From NCBI GenBank assembly GCA_001829495.1, contig MIBJ01000008.1:1-64000 (forward strand): 64,000 bases of DNA, read 5' to 3'. Both the position numbers and the translations under genes were made by a program. The notes under the pieces are model-generated. The model had not been told where the DNA came from. It did not search any database and saw nothing but the letters and a program-made list of their open reading frames with translations. The DNA is from Spirochaetes bacterium RBG_16_49_21 (GTDB lineage: Bacteria; Spirochaetota; UBA4802; UBA5550). How positions within the stretch are numbered: the first letter of the stretch is position 1; each line of letters begins with the position of its first letter. Shown piece by piece: positions 43,169 through 52,824 of this stretch.

Positions 43169-44529
43169 TGGAACGGATGAGCGCACAAACTGTAAAAAGC
43201 GACACTGACGCGGCTATAGATACCCAAGAGTTTCGTCACTATAAGATAAAAATCATCCATCAATGGGCTCAAACGATGGCTTTGCTGGGCCTGACCTTGG
43301 TTCCGCTGTTCTTTATACTCGATTACTTTACCATTCAGGTTGAATTATTGCCGCGTTTTGCCTTATACAGGGCAATTGGATCGGGCATTGCCGGTATCCA
43401 GTATATTATCTTACGGAGCACAAAGCCGGGCAGGCTGTCTTACTTCCACGGCTATCTCTTTACCTTCATCATCGGCGGAGTGATTATTTTAATGACCGCC
43501 GATCTTGGCGGATTCAGTTCGCGGTATTATGCGGGTCTTAACCTGGTTATCATTGCTGTTACCCTTCTCTTGCCTTTGGGAACTATAAACTCCGCCGCAA
43601 ACGGTTTCATGATCGTTGTTCTCTATGTGCTTTGGAATCTGATTGCAGGAAAACCTTATGAACTGGCTGATCTGATAAACAACCTCTTTTTCATGACCGC
43701 AACCGTCGTCATAGCCGTCAGTATAAATCATGTAAGAAACGGATTGATAAAAAAGGAATATTATTCCAGATGGCAGCTCCTGGATGCTCGCGACGCCCTC
43801 TGGACTGAAATGGAATTGGCCAAGAAGATACAAACCTCGCTGCTGCCGGCTCAGCATAACATCGCTAATTACGAAATAGCTTGCATTATGTTGCCGGCTG
43901 AGGAAGTTGGGGGAGATTATTACGATATCATTGAAACCAGGGCAGGTGAACGCTGGATCGCGATCGGCGACGTGTCGGGCCACGGGTTGGAATCGGGGCT
44001 CGTTATGATGATGATGCAAATAAGCTTTTTTTCTTTGGTCAATATCCACCGGGGATACAGCCCGTCCACGGTTCTTGAATACTTGAACTATGTCATACGG
44101 AAGGACCTCCACCGCCTTGGCTCAAACCGATATATGACCATTACGGCAATCCGGCTTGATGGCTCCATCATCACATTTGCGGGAAACCACCAGGACATAC
44201 TGATTCACCGCGCCCGGACGGACATCGTTGAGAAGATTCCGGTTGAAGGAAGCTGGATAGGCCTTTCTGATAATATACAGGAGTTTTTGAAGGATACGTC
44301 GATAGCCATAGAGAAAGGCGATTTGATCCTGTTATTCACTGATGGAGTTACAGAAGCAGGTGGGAAGAACGGAGAAATGTTCGGCCAGGAGCGGCTTGAA
44401 CGGTTTCTGCAGAAATATGCGAATTTGCCCACAGAAGCGATCGTTAAAAATATTGCAAAGGATGTCGTCATGTTTCATGAAGAACAGACTGACGATATAA
44501 CACTCATGGCGCTGAGAAGATTATTTTAA
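43168..44529 (+). CDS. Membrane SpoIIE-type phosphatase, cassette 1
   Basis: A 453-residue protein with about six N-terminal membrane segments (about 22-195, including GFSSRYYAGLNLVIIAV) and a SpoIIE/PP2C phosphatase domain (about 225-453): IQTSLLPAQ, EVGGDYYDIIE, IGDVSGHGLESGLVMMMMQ, LLFTDGVTEAG and TDDITLMAL, with all metal-binding Asp residues. It would dephosphorylate the STAS-like partner on a membrane-sensed signal. The start at 43168 is taken from the TGATG overlap with the methyltransferase stop; an upstream ATG at 43129 is possible. Its last nine bases overlap the end of the convergent gene at 44521. Confidence 0.88.
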   Translation: MERMSAQTVKSDTDAAIDTQEFRHYKIKIIHQWAQTMALLGLTLVPLFFILDYFTIQVELLPRFALYRAIGSGIAGIQYIILRSTKPGRLSYFHGYLFTFIIGGVIILMTADLGGFSSRYYAGLNLVIIAVTLLLPLGTINSAANGFMIVVLYVLWNLIAGKPYELADLINNLFFMTATVVIAVSINHVRNGLIKKEYYSRWQLLDARDALWTEMELAKKIQTSLLPAQHNIANYEIACIMLPAEEVGGDYYDIIETRAGERWIAIGDVSGHGLESGLVMMMMQISFFSLVNIHRGYSPSTVLEYLNYVIRKDLHRLGSNRYMTITAIRLDGSIITFAGNHQDILIHRARTDIVEKIPVEGSWIGLSDNIQEFLKDTSIAIEKGDLILLFTDGVTEAGGKNGEMFGQERLERFLQKYANLPTEAIVKNIAKDVVMFHEEQTDDITLMALRRLF

Positions 44530-46053
44530 AAGCGGGGAAGGAACAGGCGACGCAAGGGTTTCCCTCTGAAATGGCTCTAACCCATCTTGGATCATTTTCC
44601 ATACGTAGCTCAAATGATCATTTATAATAGTCATCTTTTTCAACAGGACATTGTTTCTTTTTATTAAGGGAGCCACCGGTATTTTAAGAGAACTCGCAAT
44701 CAATGCATCATTCAACAGGTTGTAAATCTCGTCCATGATTTTAATTATTTTTTTCGCAAGATCCGTTGGAATATAATGTTGAGTTTCACCCCTTAGTAAT
44801 AATTTCTTTTGGTTACTCTTGCGTAAAGCGACATTAACTGCGGTACAGTAAAACTTAATAAAGTCCTCCGAATAGGTGAGGTTGCTGTTCAGATAATTGA
44901 TAAGGTCATGAGGGAGATTCTGATGATAGAGCTCCCTGAGCATCCATGAATACATGAAAATAAGAGTATTGGTCATATAATTGGCGATGGTTTTCAAGGA
45001 TAAGGTGAACGAGCCGGGCACATGAAATAAATATTGTTCGACTTTTTTTCCTTCCCTGTCATGTATTGCTCGATCTTCGGCGGGAAAAGATAATTCTTCG
45101 CACGTTTCCATCTTACTCAAATCATTCAATAATGCCTTTAATCGCGTTATCAATTTCAATCGTCCCGACAGGACCGATTTTTCGTTTTTATCTCCCCGGC
45201 TCTGCGCTTCTAAAACTCTATCTTCGGCACATTGAATTTCCTCCATTTGTTGCAGCTGGTCGTCTATATCAAGGAGGATTCTGTTAATAATCTTGTCCAC
45301 TAAATTTTTATCATTCCCCGCATTTGACGTCCGGATCTCTTCAAACTCGATATCGCGGAAGGTGTTAAGAATAAACTCCTTAAGACTGATATCGGAACAC
45401 TCATGCGCGTTAATCTTATGATTAAACCATATAAAACTGGTTATGCAACTTGTTAAATATTCGATGTTGAAAGCATTGCTCGAAAAATACCCTCTCAATC
45501 TGATATTGTTCACACACGTTGTAGCTTTTTCGAAAAACAGGATATGATTCACATCATTCAGGAATTTCCGGAGGGACGGTATTAAATTATGGTGGAGTTG
45601 TATTTCGAAATTTCTCAGTTTTTCATGAAGTTCAACAATATATAAATTTTTTCTTCTGTTGACATCCCTGCCGCCATATCTAAGGCCGTGCACTTCATTT
45701 TTTACTTGGATCTCTGCAATTGTATCATTCAATAATTTCAATTTATCAGAGACGTCGAATTTGTCGATGAAATTGTTAACGAAGAAGATCAATATGTCTT
45801 CATAGGCTTTTAAGTCGCCGCTTTTCCCATATTCAAAAAGCCCAATAGCTCCCTGATACCGGTTCAAATCGTCCTGGACGCTTTTGATCTGTTCGCGGAT
45901 CAAATAGTCATTTTTTTGAGAACCCGTTTCGTAGGTGAGATTATTGAATGCATGAATTTTTTGTGCGAGGACGCGTTTTTGATCATGGGCGTCATTAATG
46001 ATCAATGGAAGAGATTTGATTTCGTGATGATGTTTATATTTATATTCCATCAT
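44521..46053 (-). CDS. Hypothetical protein, 510 aa, helical
   Basis: I do not recognise a family. The start at 46053 has aaggaag nine bases upstream; the frame is open to 46074. The protein is about 510 residues, soluble, almost wholly helical by composition, with charged coiled-coil-like stretches (e.g. IEFEEIRTSNAGNDKNLVDK-type region, LLDIDDQLQQMEEIQCAEDR) and a late block with TFTLSLKT-like and Trp-rich helices (MYSWMLRELYHQN). No signal peptide or membrane segment is seen. It is convergent with, and overlaps by nine bases, the phosphatase of cassette 1. A structural or scaffold role is possible but unsupported. Confidence 0.6.
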   Translation of the reverse strand: MMEYKYKHHHEIKSLPLIINDAHDQKRVLAQKIHAFNNLTYETGSQKNDYLIREQIKSVQDDLNRYQGAIGLFEYGKSGDLKAYEDILIFFVNNFIDKFDVSDKLKLLNDTIAEIQVKNEVHGLRYGGRDVNRRKNLYIVELHEKLRNFEIQLHHNLIPSLRKFLNDVNHILFFEKATTCVNNIRLRGYFSSNAFNIEYLTSCITSFIWFNHKINAHECSDISLKEFILNTFRDIEFEEIRTSNAGNDKNLVDKIINRILLDIDDQLQQMEEIQCAEDRVLEAQSRGDKNEKSVLSGRLKLITRLKALLNDLSKMETCEELSFPAEDRAIHDREGKKVEQYLFHVPGSFTLSLKTIANYMTNTLIFMYSWMLRELYHQNLPHDLINYLNSNLTYSEDFIKFYCTAVNVALRKSNQKKLLLRGETQHYIPTDLAKKIIKIMDEIYNLLNDALIASSLKIPVAPLIKRNNVLLKKMTIINDHLSYVWKMIQDGLEPFQRETLASPVPSPLLK

Positions 46054-46308
46054 GCCGTTAACTTCCTTAAACAAGCACGGTGACTAAGCTAATTACAAAA
46101 CTGCAATAATATCTTGAAATTTTGTCCTGCACCCGGTCCAATAATTAGGCTATCCATTGAATGATCATATACTAAATTACAATAAAAAAGCTTTTAAAAA
46201 ACCCGGACAATGAATTTTTTTAAATATAACTATTAATCATCTGCCAGTCAAATTTTTTGGGGAGAATATACAGTTTTCGTAAATTGATTATGTATTGCAT
46301 AATATCTC

Positions 46309-48045
46309 CTATGCTAATTTGAAATACTCAATTTCGTTATTAAGCCGTTTCGCATTGCCGGCCATGCTTTCGGATGACGCGGAAAGCTCCTCGCTGGCGG
46401 CAGAAGTGTTCTGCGAGGTGTCATTGATGAGCGTGATCGATTTTACGATTTCATTGACGGCGCTTTTCTGCTCTTCCATTGATTTCATGATGTCATCAGC
46501 CCTTTTGAAAAAATGTTCCGCATCCTCCTTGAGAACGTTGTTTATGTCCATGACCTGATGTGTCAATTCACCGATCCTGTTCACCACGGTTCCAAAGGAA
46601 CGGAGCCCTTCGAATATCTTTTCAATGTTCGCGGTGGCCTCATTCAGCGCCATGAATGATTTATCCATGCTGTCATTGGTGGTCTTTACGATCTCGGAGA
46701 TGTTTTTGGTGTTTTCCCCGGCCTGCTCGGCGAGCTTGCCGATTTCATCCGCCACAACCGCGAATCCCCTGCCGTATTCTCCGGCGCGGGCCGCCTCGAT
46801 GCTCGCGTTGAGGCTTAAGAGGTTTGTCCTTTCGGAAATATCGTTTATCAGTCCCGTGTAATCCAGCATGCGCCCCGCGTCTTCTGTGGCCGTTTTCATC
46901 AATTTCATGGTGTCATTTATCTTGCCCTTGACATCTTCGATATTCACATCGATACCGCTCCTGACCCTCGTCGCTTTTTCCATTTCTATCCCTTCATCAT
47001 TCACGAGCATATACACCTTATTTATGTTTTCGATAAGGATCTGCGTCCGTTTATGCTGGTATTCTATGGTCTCGTATATTGAATCTCCCCCCGCCGATAT
47101 CTCTTCAAGGGATGATGAAATCTCCTCCACGGTCGCCGCCATTGACTGGCTCTGGCGGGAAAAATTATCGGCCGTACTCACCATCTCGCCCGCCGAGCTG
47201 GATAGACTTTGGGATGCCGACATGATTCCTGAAACGAGCTTCTTCAGCCCGTCGGCTGCCTCATTCAGTGCCGCGGCAAGCTGGCCCAGTTCGTCCTTCT
47301 GGTCAAGATTGATCCGGTCCGTGAGGTCACCGCCGGCGATTTTTTTAGCGAATTCGAGGCCCTTTTTCATAGCGCCCATGATGCTGCCGCTGATGATGAC
47401 GCTGAAGGCAACGGACACAGCAAGGCCGATAACTATGGCGATCAGCAGCGAAATATTCGCCCGCCGGGCGACCATGTCTGCTTCTTGCTTGCCTGCATGA
47501 ACCGCCTTATCGTTCATTTCAACAAGCCGGTCCAGCATGTTAATCGCCAGCCCGGAGGTCACGGCATTTAATTCCAGAGCCTGGTGCGTTGCGCGGACTA
47601 TGCGGTCATTGGTTCGATTCTGCTCCCAATCGTTTATCATTTCCATCAGTTGCTCATGATTCTTGCGCCATGAATCCCATACGTTTGTGAATTTTTTCCA
47701 GGCTTCGGATTCCTCCCTGCTATGCCGAAGGGACTCGTATCCCTGCTGCGCGGCGTCGGCCCGCGCCCAACCCTCCTTCAGCCGCTGATGCTGGTCCTTC
47801 CGCTCCTGCTCGCTCAGCCGGGGGTTTATAAGGGCCTTCTCTGCCGAATCAATGGTTGCCTGAGCATTGCTGATCGCGCTGATGCTCAGAAATCTGCGCA
47901 GCCGATTATTTTGGAAATCATCCAGAAAGGACGTGACATTACTAAGGCTAACAAGGCTCACCAGTGCGATAACGAGCATAATGACCGTTAGGATACCGAA
48001 TGATCCCAGGAGTTTAGTTCTGATGTTTATGCGATAGGCTATCAT
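46309..48045 (-). CDS. Methyl-accepting chemotaxis protein
   Basis: A 578-residue chemoreceptor. TM1 lies at about 10-32, then a four-helix-bundle periplasmic domain, TM2 at about 190-215, HAMP, and a signalling coiled coil with tip [20 protein letters not shown] and [18 protein letters not shown]. It has no C-terminal pentapeptide. The start [13 protein letters not shown] at 48045 has gggggaaatt just upstream; the longer frame to 48153 has none. It diverges from a Cache-type periplasmic protein at 48288, a plausible ligand-sensing partner. The 234-base gap after it (46075-46308) is AT-rich, with no gene seen. Confidence 0.92.
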   Translation of the reverse strand: MIAYRINIRTKLLGSFGILTVIMLVIALVSLVSLSNVTSFLDDFQNNRLRRFLSISAISNAQATIDSAEKALINPRLSEQERKDQHQRLKEGWARADAAQQGYESLRHSREESEAWKKFTNVWDSWRKNHEQLMEMINDWEQNRTNDRIVRATHQALELNAVTSGLAINMLDRLVEMNDKAVHAGKQEADMVARRANISLLIAIVIGLAVSVAFSVIISGSIMGAMKKGLEFAKKIAGGDLTDRINLDQKDELGQLAAALNEAADGLKKLVSGIMSASQSLSSSAGEMVSTADNFSRQSQSMAATVEEISSSLEEISAGGDSIYETIEYQHKRTQILIENINKVYMLVNDEGIEMEKATRVRSGIDVNIEDVKGKINDTMKLMKTATEDAGRMLDYTGLINDISERTNLLSLNASIEAARAGEYGRGFAVVADEIGKLAEQAGENTKNISEIVKTTNDSMDKSFMALNEATANIEKIFEGLRSFGTVVNRIGELTHQVMDINNVLKEDAEHFFKRADDIMKSMEEQKSAVNEIVKSITLINDTSQNTSAASEELSASSESMAGNAKRLNNEIEYFKLA

Positions 48046-48287
48046 AATTTCCCCCAAGCACGATATTGGCAATATCGATACATAAAATATTATACCATAA
48101 TATCTTTGATTATACAAGCCTTTTTCAATCGGCATTTTGTCAAAAATAAACATTTTTTCCAGTGATTATTATCATAGAGTTGACCGTCTTTGAAAATTTT
48201 AATATATTGAATAGGCTTGTGCAATAAAGTAATTTTTTATCAACTACTATTCATTTATTAAAAAAATTATATTTCGGGAGTTAAACA

Positions 48288-48743
48288 ATGATTAAAAATA
48301 AAACAATTGCGTCTTTTGCCGTTATCATCTTTAGTTTATCGATGAACAGCCTCCATGCCGCAGGCACGAAAGAACAGGCGCGCGCCATGGTGAAAAAGGC
48401 GGTCGAATATTACAAGACCAGCGGCAAAGAAAAGGCTTTCAAAGAGATCAACAATCCCCAAGGCATGTTCGTTAAAGAAGATCTGTATATTTTTGTTTAT
48501 GATGTGAATGGCTACTGCGTGGCCCACGGATTCAATGCAAAAATGATCGGCAAAAGCCTTATAGACGCAAAAGATTCCGATGGAAAACTCTTCGTAAAGG
48601 AACGGGTGATGATCGCCAAAACAAAAGGAAGCGGGTGGCAAAATTACAAATTCACCAACCCCGCCACGTACAAGATCGAAAAGAAAATCGCCTACGTTGA
48701 GAGGGTGGACAACTATATCTTCGGTTGCGGAGCGTACGAATAA
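48288..48743 (+). CDS. Periplasmic single-Cache domain protein
   Basis: A 151-residue exported protein: signal peptide about 1-24 ending LHAA, then a lone Cache_2-like domain with ARAMVKKAVEYYKTSGKEKA, FVYDVNGYCVAHGFNAKMIG, WQNYKFTNPATYKIEKKIAY and a C-terminal DNYIFGCGAY. Single-Cache proteins bind small organic ligands in the periplasm. It starts with GGGAG seven bases upstream and diverges from a chemoreceptor with a helical-bundle sensor at 48045, to which it may present ligand. Confidence 0.85.
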   Translation: MIKNKTIASFAVIIFSLSMNSLHAAGTKEQARAMVKKAVEYYKTSGKEKAFKEINNPQGMFVKEDLYIFVYDVNGYCVAHGFNAKMIGKSLIDAKDSDGKLFVKERVMIAKTKGSGWQNYKFTNPATYKIEKKIAYVERVDNYIFGCGAYE

Positions 48744-48762
48744 GCGCCTTTTCGTTGATCGA

Positions 48763-48822
48763 TTAAAACTTCACGCTCAATCCGGCGTTTACCAGGCCGT
48801 TGATGCCGAGGCCTCCGTATGC
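48763..48822 (-). pseudogene. C-terminal tail of an outer-membrane beta-barrel protein
   Basis: The minus strand reads AYGGLGINGLVNAGLSVKF then a stop at 48763-48765. Ending in an aromatic residue after alternating hydrophobic positions is typical of outer-membrane barrel C-termini. Upstream on that strand it is cut by the end of the STAS gene, so only about 19 codons remain. A remnant. Confidence 0.4.
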
Positions 48823-48828
48823 ACAACT

Positions 48829-49155
48829 CTATTTATTTAATGACGGGTTCGTATTGTTAGCTATTTTAAAGAACTTGGTTAATTTCACCAGCTCAAAACT
48901 CTTCATAATGTCCGGTGATGCATGCGTCAAGGTAATCGTCCGCTTCGAGCCCATAAGGTGCTGGTAGAATTTAACCAGCATGTTGATGGCTGATGAATCA
49001 ATGGACTGTACGGCCGCGAAGTTTAATTCAATGTCTTTATTATTGATCGTTGCCGCCTTCTTGAGCAACGGCAGTATGTTATTCACATTTGTGATGGACA
49101 GCATCGGTTCGGTAAAAGTAATCTCCAGCACAATCGTTTCAGTAACGTCAATCAT
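48829..49155 (-). CDS. STAS-domain anti-anti-sigma factor
   Basis: A 108-residue STAS protein with the phosphorylation loop NFAAVQSIDSSAINMLVKFY, where the second Ser is the usual target, and the terminal helix KSFELVKLTKFFKIANN. It looks more standard than the cassette STAS-like proteins. It could be the substrate of the 7TMR-DISM kinase or the SpoIIE-ending giant protein in this window, though neither is adjacent. The start at 49155 has TGAGGATT upstream. It is followed at its 3' end by the OMP remnant. Confidence 0.85.
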   Translation of the reverse strand: MIDVTETIVLEITFTEPMLSITNVNNILPLLKKAATINNKDIELNFAAVQSIDSSAINMLVKFYQHLMGSKRTITLTHASPDIMKSFELVKLTKFFKIANNTNPSLNK

Positions 49156-49295
49156 TATGTATAATCCTCACAACTATAATAGATACACCTTATCGTACAA
49201 GTCATGAGGAAGAATTGGTGTCAACTTTTTTATTTACCTGATAATTTTACCATATCCTCCCCGCACATTGATGCTTATCGCGGTATTGCATATAA

Positions 49296-49838
49296 CTAAG
49301 GGTATATGACATTCTCAACAGTTATCTCACATCGATCGGCGCCGTCTTTCATGCATTTGACCAGATTCTCTTTTACTTCCAATCCCATCGCCTGATACCA
49401 GCCTGCACGAAGGCCGAAGCATCCGCACTCGTAGTCTTTTTCCACGCCGATGCTGCGAACCTTTGTATATGCGTAACATTGATGGACAATGCCTAACCAC
49501 CTGCCCTTGCCTGTAGATTTAAATTCATAGTCGAAATAATCGTGTGTAATGAAAGCTTCCATGGCCAACGTCACAAGCATCATAAATTCTTTATCGTTTT
49601 TAGGCTTGTCCAGGCCCAGGGCTTTCATCAGACGATGCATTTCAACTTTACCCACCGCCTGGCCGACCTGGAGATTCATTTTGTTGGCCACATTCCATCC
49701 TGCGTTAAGAACCATAGACATCATCCAATGTGAATCGCAGGTCCAGCGGCTTTTTGCGATAAATTCCCTTTTTTCTTCAGTAGGAAGCTTCGCCAGCATC
49801 TCCCGTGCCGCATCCTTTAACGCCGTTCCTTCCATCAT
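49296..49838 (-). CDS. DUF6125/ATC hydrolase-like protein
   Basis: A 180-residue soluble protein that resembles the DUF6125 / L-2-amino-thiazoline-4-carboxylate hydrolase-like group: KSRWTCDSHWMMSMVLNAGW, EMHRLMKALGL, ECGCFGLRAGWYQAMGL and a late DRCEITVENV. Conserved Cys residues (CGC, KC, RC) suggest metal or cofactor binding. The biochemical role is unknown. The start at 49838 follows aaaggaggaaaaca, very strong. It diverges from an AbrB-type regulator at 50183, a possible regulator of it. Confidence 0.65.
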   Translation of the reverse strand: MMEGTALKDAAREMLAKLPTEEKREFIAKSRWTCDSHWMMSMVLNAGWNVANKMNLQVGQAVGKVEMHRLMKALGLDKPKNDKEFMMLVTLAMEAFITHDYFDYEFKSTGKGRWLGIVHQCYAYTKVRSIGVEKDYECGCFGLRAGWYQAMGLEVKENLVKCMKDGADRCEITVENVIYP

Positions 49839-49895
49839 TGTTTTCCTCCTTTGTTAATTTCTAGAGTTACCTATCAGACTTGTTGCAAAACTCAC

Positions 49896-49972
49896 TGTCA
49901 TTGCGAGCGTAACGAAGCAATCGGCTATGCTTGCTTCGTCGCTGGCGCTCCTCGCAATGACATTTGAGCTGG
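49896..49972. repeat. Inverted repeat (tgtcattgcgag family)
   Basis: Arms tgtcattgcgagcg...cgaagcaa and ttgcttcg...cgcaatgaca enclose a short loop. It resembles common dispersed hairpins that contain 'attgcgag...gaagcaatc'. It lies in the 344-base gap between the DUF6125 gene and the AbrB-type gene; the rest of that gap is AT-rich. Confidence 0.6.
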
Positions 49973-50182
49973 TTGTCCAACAAGCCTATTTATTAACTAT
50001 ATAGACTATATATTAAATATGTCAAGTATGAAATGTATTACAAGTTGTATTTGTATAACTTATATCAATAATACAATTGACAAAAATATTATATTTAATT
50101 ATCATCAGCGATACGCTAATCCGACAACTCCAATTGGAATGTGTAAAGAAATGTAAGAAAAAAAGATTGCGAGGTTTTAGAA

Positions 50183-50404
50183 ATGAAACAGAAAGCAGAT
50201 ATTGATGAAAAAATAATATATGGCGTTGTCAAAGTGAGCCCCAAGGGACAAGTAGTTATACCGGTCGATCTGCGCTCGGATCTTGGCATTAAAACAGGAG
50301 ATCAGTTGGTAGCCGCCAGAAGTAAAGATGGTGAAGGAATACTATTATTAAAAATGAAAGTATTGAATCGTATGCTTGCCGGGAGCAGATACAACGTGGA
50401 GTAG
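50183..50404 (+). CDS. AbrB/SpoVT-type DNA-binding protein
   Basis: A 73-residue protein with the swapped-hairpin motif VKVSPKGQVVIPVDLRSDLG and IKTGDQLVAARS, as in AbrB/MazE/SpoVT regulators. No toxin gene follows; 50408-50448 carries only a hairpin before a convergent gene. It is thus more likely a transcription regulator than an antitoxin. GAGG lies upstream of ATG 50183. The AT-rich stretch before it contains actatatagactatatat, similar to a stretch upstream of the RHH gene at 25359. Confidence 0.8.
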   Translation: MKQKADIDEKIIYGVVKVSPKGQVVIPVDLRSDLGIKTGDQLVAARSKDGEGILLLKMKVLNRMLAGSRYNVE

Positions 50405-50423
50405 AATTGCCGGGTGCATGATC

Positions 50424-50456
50424 GGTAAGATTCTGAACTTTCAGAGTCTTACCGGT
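50424..50456. terminator. Hairpin between convergent genes
   Basis: Arms cggtaagattctga and tcagagtcttaccg with a small loop, at the junction of the convergent AbrB and hybrid-kinase genes, whose last codons it overlaps. No T-tract is present, so it is a weak terminator at best. Confidence 0.5.
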
Positions 50457-52458
50457 CATTGATCGCATCATATGCCTTGCGGGTGAGATCGCTCATACTG
50501 AAAGGCTTCTGGATGAAATGCACGCCTTCTTTAAGCACCCCGCGATCTGCAATCACGTTGGTCGTGTATCCTGACATGAAGAGCGCCTTTACTCCCGGCC
50601 GTATTGCTTCAATCCTGTCTATTAACTCTTTGCCGCTCATCTTCGGCATCACCACATCGGTTATTACGAGATCTATGTGCGTATCCCCTCTTTCGAAGAA
50701 TGATAGAGCTTCCAGCGGGTTTCCGGTAGACAGGGTCGTGTAGCCGATTACCTCAAGCATCTCGATCGTCATTGCGCGCACCATGTCATCGTCTTCAACA
50801 ACCAGGATCGTTCCGGTACCGGAAGCCGGCAGGGCCTCCTCGGTCTCCTCCGTAACATCTCCTTCTTCCATGCTTCTGCGTATATAGATCTTGAACGTTG
50901 TTCCCCGTCCCGGTTCACTATAGACATTGATAAATCCATCGTTCTGTTTTACGATACCGTAAACCGTGGCAAGCCCGAGCCCCGTGCCCTTGCCCGTCTC
51001 TTTCGTGGTGAAAAAGGGCTCGAATACATGCGCCAGGGTATCTTTTCCCATTCCCGCTCCGTCGTCACTCACCACCAGCTGTACATAGTCTCCGGGCGAA
51101 AATCCGAGATGTACCCTGCAATAAGCCTCATCAAGACGGATATTATTGGTTTCAATGGTCAGCTTTCCCCCATTGGGCATGGCATCACGGGCATTGACCG
51201 CAAGATTGACAAGAATCTGTTCCATCTGAGATCTATCAAACTTGATCTTCCAGAGATTATTCACGGGATGAAAATAAAGTTCAAGGTCCTCGCCGATGAG
51301 GCGGATGAGCGTCTTTTGTGTGCCCGCAATCAGGCCATTCAAATTCAGGGACTTCGGCGCAATGATCTCTTTTCTTGAAAAAGCCAGAAGCTTATGGGTG
51401 ATATCCTTGGAATGCAAGGCCGCCCTCTCAATCTCCAGCACGTTCTTAAAAAACGGATCGTCTGAAGAAAGATTATTTTTGATCAGATCAACATATCCAA
51501 GAATGACGCTGAGCATATTGTTATAATCATGCGCCACGCCTCCTGCCAGGCGGCCGACTGATTCCATTTTCTGGGCCTGGAGCAGCTGCTGCTCAAGCTT
51601 TGATTTTTCCGCCTCCGCCCTTTTGCGTTCGGTGATGTCCCGTGCCAATACCCGAAAGCCTTTCGGCTGTCCCGAAGAGTCGCGTATGAGCACGGCATTA
51701 TTGAGATGGTTCCGGACGGATCCGTCCTTGCGAATCACTTCAAAATCCATCAGTAACGCAGGCTCGCCGGTTTCAAATACTTGGTGGAAAACCTCGTACA
51801 GGTGCCGGGCAGTCTCTGCCGAGGCGATCCTTCGATAGTTCATCCCTATGAATTCATCATATTCATATCCGAACTGCCTGCAGGCGGCATTGTTGACAAA
51901 AGTGTAGTTACCCCTGAGGTCAAGCTCATAAAAGCCCTCTTCCATGGTTTCTAATATGGTTCGGTACTTCTCCTCGCTCTCCAATAAAGCTGTCTCAGCC
52001 TGCTTGCGCTCGGTGATATCCTCCTCTTTGCGGATAACGCCAACCTGCCGGCCGCGGATGTCGAGAAGCGGCTTCCACAAAGCTGAACACCATTTGGCCG
52101 CTTTTCGTTTCGTTATAAACCGGAACCGGCCGCGGTATTCCCTGCCGCTGAATACGCGATCCCATGCATAGAGCATTATTTCACTATCGTCGGGATGAAA
52201 ATAATTAATGAAATGCTTTTTCCGGAGGCTTGCTATCGAATAGCCGGTCAATGCTTTAAAGGAGGGTGTAACGTAACGAAGATGCCGGTCCATATCATAC
52301 AGAAAAATAACATCGCTGGAATTATCCGTCAGGGTTTCAAGAATAGCCGCGCAGTCCCATACCGATAAAGGAGTTGCATAGTGCGATGATTCCCTAACCG
52401 GTTTTCCGGAACTCCGGTAGGCTTTTTGTACTTTTTTAGTACTATCCTTTTTTGTCAT
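50449..52458 (-). CDS. PAS-PAS-histidine kinase-receiver hybrid
   Basis: A 669-residue cytoplasmic hybrid kinase. PAS domains at about 30-155 and 160-280, a His-kinase dimerisation domain with H-box GRLAGGVAHDYNNMLSVI (His about 311), ATPase domain (N-box LVNLAVNARDAMP, DDGAGMGKD, FEPFFTTKETGKGTGLGLAT) and a C-terminal receiver (VVEDDDMVRAM, LVITDVVMPKMSG, LFMSGYTT, FIQKPFS). This is the NtrB-like HisKA class. No output protein is adjacent. The start has aaggaagcatgac upstream. Confidence 0.92.
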   Translation of the reverse strand: MTKKDSTKKVQKAYRSSGKPVRESSHYATPLSVWDCAAILETLTDNSSDVIFLYDMDRHLRYVTPSFKALTGYSIASLRKKHFINYFHPDDSEIMLYAWDRVFSGREYRGRFRFITKRKAAKWCSALWKPLLDIRGRQVGVIRKEEDITERKQAETALLESEEKYRTILETMEEGFYELDLRGNYTFVNNAACRQFGYEYDEFIGMNYRRIASAETARHLYEVFHQVFETGEPALLMDFEVIRKDGSVRNHLNNAVLIRDSSGQPKGFRVLARDITERKRAEAEKSKLEQQLLQAQKMESVGRLAGGVAHDYNNMLSVILGYVDLIKNNLSSDDPFFKNVLEIERAALHSKDITHKLLAFSRKEIIAPKSLNLNGLIAGTQKTLIRLIGEDLELYFHPVNNLWKIKFDRSQMEQILVNLAVNARDAMPNGGKLTIETNNIRLDEAYCRVHLGFSPGDYVQLVVSDDGAGMGKDTLAHVFEPFFTTKETGKGTGLGLATVYGIVKQNDGFINVYSEPGRGTTFKIYIRRSMEEGDVTEETEEALPASGTGTILVVEDDDMVRAMTIEMLEVIGYTTLSTGNPLEALSFFERGDTHIDLVITDVVMPKMSGKELIDRIEAIRPGVKALFMSGYTTNVIADRGVLKEGVHFIQKPFSMSDLTRKAYDAINDR

Positions 52459-52488
52459 GTCATGCTTCCTTAATGGGGCATGTTATGT

Positions 52489-52653
52489 TCTCGCAAAGGC
52501 GACCTCACCCCCCCGGCCCCCTCTCCCATTAAGAAATGAAAAAAGGAGAGGGGGAGTCTAGGATGAAGCTTAATGCTTCGGAAACCCTCTCCTTTCTTCC
52601 AAGTTTAATGGGAGAGGGTGCGCGGAGCGCGGGTGAGGTCGTCTTTGCGAGAG
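52489..52653. mobile_element. MITE-like element, copy 2
   Basis: The ends tctcgcaaaggcgacctcac and gtgaggtcgtctttgcgaga are inverted repeats. Inside is a longer palindrome of ccctctcccatt... / ...aatgggagaggg, then gcggagcgcgggtgaggtc as in copy 1 (24912-25066). It lies in the gap upstream of the hybrid kinase. The copy looks less eroded than copy 1. No gene inside. Confidence 0.7.
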
Positions 52654-52824
52654 CATCTTTTTAGACAGTCACGGCAAAAACTCAATTATTGTGCTGTCGT
52701 GCAACGAGTCTAATATAAAATATACACTTCTGTCTCGAAAATTTCATGTGAAAAATCAGATTATAATCTGTAAAGATAGGAAATATTATCGTCTGATGCA
52801 ATAAGGAGAGCATGTGGCAGTTCA

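Noticed and set aside
43489-44112. 207-codon minus-strand frame inside the cassette 1 phosphatase
   Set aside because: Antisense to an intact SpoIIE domain; a similar shadow appears at 58075-58506 in copy 2 because the coding strands are alike.
50183-50404. AbrB-type protein as antitoxin of a toxin-antitoxin pair
   Set aside because: No PIN, MazF or other toxin frame follows; the next gene is a convergent hybrid kinase.
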